A DNA stretch of 25,040 bases from JBGOTP01 sp041476545. GTDB taxonomy: Bacteria > Acidobacteriota > Vicinamibacteria > Vicinamibacterales > CAVVIG01. The notes beneath the pieces are model-generated. The model was not told the DNA's origin. It worked only from the letters and a program-made list of their open reading frames with translations, and did not search any database. Numbering within the stretch: position 1 is the stretch's first letter; each line of letters begins with the position of its first letter. Below are positions 22,763 to 25,040 of this stretch, piece after piece. The stretch lies in the NCBI GenBank assembly GCA_041476545.1, contig JBGOTP010000025.1, positions 1-25,040 of the forward strand, written 5' to 3'. A program made the translations under genes and the position numbers.

Positions 22763-23035
22763 ACTGACGTCCGTCGCGGTCGCCCCGATCGGCAGCGGCC
22801 GTATGAGCGGGCCGACGCGCGCCGCGACCGGAAGTCGAGCGCAGCGATTCGTCACGTCGACTTCGGTCTGCACGATCCGTGGCGATCGCATTGGCGAAGG
22901 CGGTGTATGCCGTGAATGACCGTCGTTCGAATGCCCCGATAGTCGACGGGAGAGCGCCAGGATTCGAGCGGAGTCTCGACTTCCCGGTCCGCGAATCGGG
23001 CGCAGCCGATCGGGGCGATCGCGGCGCACGTCAGT
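22763..23035 (+). other. Giant imperfect palindrome 2 (273 nt), inverted partner of palindrome 1
   Basis: Outer arms 22763-22797 and 23001-23035 are complementary at 31 of 35 positions. Inner arms 22826-22839 (GACCGGAAGTCGAG) and 22975-22989 pair with one bulge. The 46-nt apex at 22873-22918 matches the reverse complement of 22608-22653 at 34 of 46 positions without gaps, with the ends nearly identical (CACGGCATACACCG and CACGGATCG). Two of the four outer-arm mismatches become G-U pairs in a plus-strand RNA, the same relative orientation as in palindrome 1. Confidence 0.6.
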
Positions 23036-23068
23036 GCGGTCGAACTGAAGCCCTCGGCGCCCTTCGTT

Positions 23069-23605
23069 TTAGACTGGCCGTCTTGCCACGAGGCGCGCGA
23101 CGGCCTCCGGCGCTGAGACCTCCTCGTAGGACAGCACATCGAACCCGTCGAACAGTTCGCGAAGCTCGCCCTCCGCGAGCAGGTGGTCCGGAGACTTCGG
23201 CCCGAATCCAAGCGCCAGTTGGGCCTCCGTGAATGTCTCGTAGACGATGGCGCCGCCTGGCACAAGGGCAGCTCGCAGCGAAGGAAACAAATCGCGCTGG
23301 AGGTACAGGGAGACGACGATGAGCTCGAAGGAGTGTGGCGGCAGCGGATATTGCGTCAGGTCAGCGACCCATCCGCGCAGGACAAATCCGTGCCGGGCCG
23401 ATCGAGCGCGCGCGCGCCGAACGGCGTCGATCCTGAGATCCACGCCGAACACGCGATAGCCCGCGCCGGCCAGCGCCTCACTGTGACGGCCACGTCCCAT
23501 GGCGACATCGAGCGCACGCTTCGGCGCCGGCAGCAGCGGCACAAGGTGCGCCGACCATCGGACCACGAACGCCGACGGTGGATCATCCGGGCGACTATCG
23601 GACAT
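23069..23605 (-). CDS. Class I SAM-dependent methyltransferase (TehB/UbiE-like)
   Basis: The protein is 178 aa from ATG 23605 (MSDSRPDDPPSAFVVRWSAHL); an in-frame ATG at 23626 would add seven residues. Motif I ALDVAMGRGRHSEALAGAGYRVFGVDLR (31-58), motif II WVADLTQYPLPPHSFELIVVSLYLQRDL and the LVPGGAIVYETF post-motif define a small soluble methyltransferase. The GRGRH form of motif I is typical of TehB-like proteins. The substrate is unknown. It is transcribed towards the palindromic region. A repeat array lies upstream at 23636-23733. Confidence 0.87.
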   Translation of the reverse strand: MSDSRPDDPPSAFVVRWSAHLVPLLPAPKRALDVAMGRGRHSEALAGAGYRVFGVDLRIDAVRRARARSARHGFVLRGWVADLTQYPLPPHSFELIVVSLYLQRDLFPSLRAALVPGGAIVYETFTEAQLALGFGPKSPDHLLAEGELRELFDGFDVLSYEEVSAPEAVARLVARRPV

Positions 23606-23635
23606 ACTTAGCTTTTGGCCGCACATGAATTGGTG

Positions 23636-23733
23636 TCGCTCTCAGCTCTCGGCCTTCCGCTCTCAGTCGCGCCGGTTGGCTGACAGCCTGACAGCCTGAT
23701 AGCTGACAGCTGATAGCCGAAAGCTACGTCAAC
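23636..23733. repeat. AGCTGACAGC repeat family, long array
   Basis: Two blocks are present: CTCTCAGCTCTCGGCC-type sequence (23639-23668), and a run of 7-8 nt units GGCTGACAG, CCTGACAG, CCTGATAG, CTGACAG, CTGATAG, CCGAAAG (23681-23728). It fills the gap between two divergent genes, so any promoter for either must lie in or beside it. Confidence 0.72.
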
Positions 23734-23756
23734 ATTAACTGACATCGGGACAACCT

Positions 23757-24242
23757 TTGGCTCAAGCCCTTCTCACGTTCATTGGCATTGGTCTGGTTGG
23801 ACTGGTCACCACCGCCGTCTACGGTCTTGCAGGGTGGGACGTCTCGCGGCACATTTCGTTCGGGATGTTTTCCGCGCTCCTCCTGCTGCTGGCCCACTCG
23901 ATGATGATGTTCTATCTCATCGGCAAGGGCAAAGCGGTGAAGGATGCGCTGGCCGAGCGGGGATGTCCGGCGACCGATCCGCGCTACAAAGCGTTCGTCG
24001 CGCGCATTTCCCTGGCGCGCAAGCCGGTATTTTCGATTGCGACGCTGGCCATGGCCATCACGATGATCGCGGCCATCATGGGCGCCGGTGTCGATACCCA
24101 CACGCTGCCGCCCATGATTCACGCGATGATGGCGTACGGCGGCATCGCGAGCAATTTCGCCGCGATCAAAATCGAGATGGACGCCCTCCGCGAATCCAGC
24201 CGTGTCGTCGACGAAGTCAACCAGTTTCTCCTCGGCTCGTGA
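23757..24242 (+). CDS. Four-TM membrane protein of unknown function
   Basis: The protein is 161 aa. Predicted membrane segments are about residues 5-26, 33-55, 89-111 and 118-138. Histidines 47 and 121 fall in or next to membrane segments 2 and 4. The loop between segments 2 and 3 is basic (KGKAVKDALAERG...RYKAFVARISLARK), and the C-terminal tail is a soluble helix (DALRESSRVVDEVNQFLLGS). No family is recognised. The start is a TTG with GGGA upstream; no ATG gives a complete first segment. The next gene starts within its stop codon, so the membrane protein and the ABC-like protein are probably partners. Confidence 0.72.
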   Translation: MAQALLTFIGIGLVGLVTTAVYGLAGWDVSRHISFGMFSALLLLLAHSMMMFYLIGKGKAVKDALAERGCPATDPRYKAFVARISLARKPVFSIATLAMAITMIAAIMGAGVDTHTLPPMIHAMMAYGGIASNFAAIKIEMDALRESSRVVDEVNQFLLGS

Positions 24243-24973
24243 GCGCCGCCGTCCTCGATCTGACCGATGTCGTCAAAGACTATCGCGCCCTGCGGCCGCT
24301 CCGCATCAACAGCCTGAGCATTCTGCCAGGGGATCATGTGGCCGTCGTCGGTCTGGACCAGCATGCGGCGGAGGTGCTGATCAATATCGTGACCGCCGCG
24401 ATGCTGCCGGATCAGGGAGAGGTTCGCGTGCTCGGTCGCGCGACGTCGAGCGTCAACGACAGCGCCGACTGGCTGGCCGTCGTCGATCGCTTTGGCATCG
24501 TCAGCGAACGCGCCGTGCTCCTCGACGGACTGTCGGTCGTGCAGAACCTGGCCATCCCGTTCTCGCTCGACATCGAGCCGCCGGCCCCGGCCCTTCGCGA
24601 GCGCGCGATGGCACTTGGGCAGGAGGTCGGCTTGGACGAACGCGATTGGGATCGGCGGCTTGGAGAGATGGAGAGCGTGGCTCGTTTGCGTGTGCGCCTC
24701 GGCCGGGCCCTTGCGCTCGATCCGGACATCGTGCTGTTCGAACATCCGTCTGTCGGCCTTTCTCGCGCCGATGTGGCGACGGTCGGTCGCGATCTTCGCG
24801 GCCGGCTTGAACCTCGTCTTGTGTCGGGACGAGAGCGACTGGCGTCGCTGACGCTGACGGCCGACCTCGAGTTCGCGCAGGCGATGGCGACGCGCGTGTT
24901 GACGCTCGACCCGGCGTCGGGGCGTTTGACGGACCGGCGCCGGCGCGGCTGGTTTGGACGCGGCACGGCTTAG
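24239..24973 (+). CDS. Degenerate ABC transporter ATPase-like protein (pseudo-ATPase)
   Basis: The protein is 244 aa and follows the ABC ATPase layout: LDLTDVVKDYRALRPL, GDHVAVVG, a QGEVRVLGR turn, a VVQNLAIPF segment, LGRALALDPDIVLFEHPSVGL and a final TLDPASGRL. The catalytic motifs are lost. The Walker A position reads GLDQHAAE without GKS/T; the Q-loop position reads IVSER; the LSGGQ signature is replaced by LGEMESVAR; Walker B Asp and catalytic Glu are Glu168 and His169; the switch His is Ala208. The fold is intact and the gene undamaged, so this is probably a non-hydrolysing regulatory or structural subunit. GTG 24239 overlaps the upstream stop (GTGA). Confidence 0.82.
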   Translation: MSAAVLDLTDVVKDYRALRPLRINSLSILPGDHVAVVGLDQHAAEVLINIVTAAMLPDQGEVRVLGRATSSVNDSADWLAVVDRFGIVSERAVLLDGLSVVQNLAIPFSLDIEPPAPALRERAMALGQEVGLDERDWDRRLGEMESVARLRVRLGRALALDPDIVLFEHPSVGLSRADVATVGRDLRGRLEPRLVSGRERLASLTLTADLEFAQAMATRVLTLDPASGRLTDRRRRGWFGRGTA

Positions 24974-24993
24974 CGGCCCGCGGTGAAAGTCTG

Positions 24994-24999
24994 TAGAAT
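24994..24999 (+). promoter_or_regulatory. Possible -10 element (TAGAAT) for a gene beyond the window
   Basis: TAGAAT lies 20 nt after the stop of the ABC-like gene in the last 67 bases, which contain no gene. No clear -35 is present. Confidence 0.3.
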
Positions 25000-25040
25000 G
25001 GCTCCGGCTTACGCGCAGTCGAGTTGAACGGCCCAAGAGA

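Noticed and set aside
22492..23265. Several overlapping ORFs of 68-148 codons on both strands in the palindromic gap
   Set aside because: Compositions are Arg/Pro/Ser-rich as expected for GC-rich noncoding frames, they overlap each other on both strands, and no domain pattern is visible. The inverted-repeat structure explains the region better.
23834..24973. Single 379-codon ORF running through both the membrane-protein and ABC-like genes
   Set aside because: Its first part is an out-of-frame Arg/Gly-rich reading of the four-TM gene. The real ABC-like gene starts at GTG 24239 in the same frame.

Overview
The window is a high-GC, densely packed bacterial chromosome segment. It probably comes from an Acidobacteriota genome, perhaps class Vicinamibacteria. 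That placement is inferred from the gene mix: a Ser/Thr kinase fused to a TolB/PD40-type propeller, several secreted proteins of unknown function, an FdhE homologue, and many short tandem repeats at gene junctions. No rRNA, tRNA, CRISPR array, IS element or prophage was seen.

Layout. (1) 1-2932, plus strand: the 3' part of a membrane Ser/Thr kinase and a small unknown gene, closed by a multi-hairpin junction at 2933-3004. (2) 10401 down to 2994, minus strand: a long collinear run of aspartase, secreted methyltransferase, thiD, moaE, moaD, prfA, prmC, a HIT protein and a Tat-exported DapA-fold protein. (3) 10470-16480, plus strand: class I fumarase (divergent from aspartase, possibly leaderless), a PEGA-domain protein, a predicted outer-membrane protein, a small winged-helix-like protein with a dyad upstream, a protein with twelve 7-residue repeats, a short sensor-like fragment and a di-haem cytochrome c peroxidase. 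(4) 16499-19093: two secreted proteins on the minus strand, a truncated sensor gene and a Uma2-family gene. (5) 19262-22457: fdhE, divergent from erpA, a Fur repressor fused to a rubrerythrin-like di-iron domain, and a PHP phosphoesterase. (6) 22458-23068: a 611-base stretch with no convincing gene. It holds two adjacent giant imperfect palindromes sharing a conserved 46-nt apex in opposite orientation. (7) 23069-24973: a methyltransferase, a four-TM protein and a degenerate ABC ATPase-like protein.

Functional links. Aspartase and fumarase share a divergent intergenic region and both act on fumarate. PrmC methylates the GGQ glutamine of the release factor encoded beside it. MoaD and MoaE form molybdopterin synthase, and FdhE serves a molybdenum/tungsten formate dehydrogenase that is not in the window. 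ErpA and the Fur-di-iron fusion suggest iron and oxidant handling.

The most unusual content is non-genic. The double palindrome at 22501-23035 comes first. Next are families of 7-9-nt tandem repeats at gene ends, some forming hairpins and some supplying C-termini or a stop codon. Last are apparent short in-frame insertions inside at least two genes.
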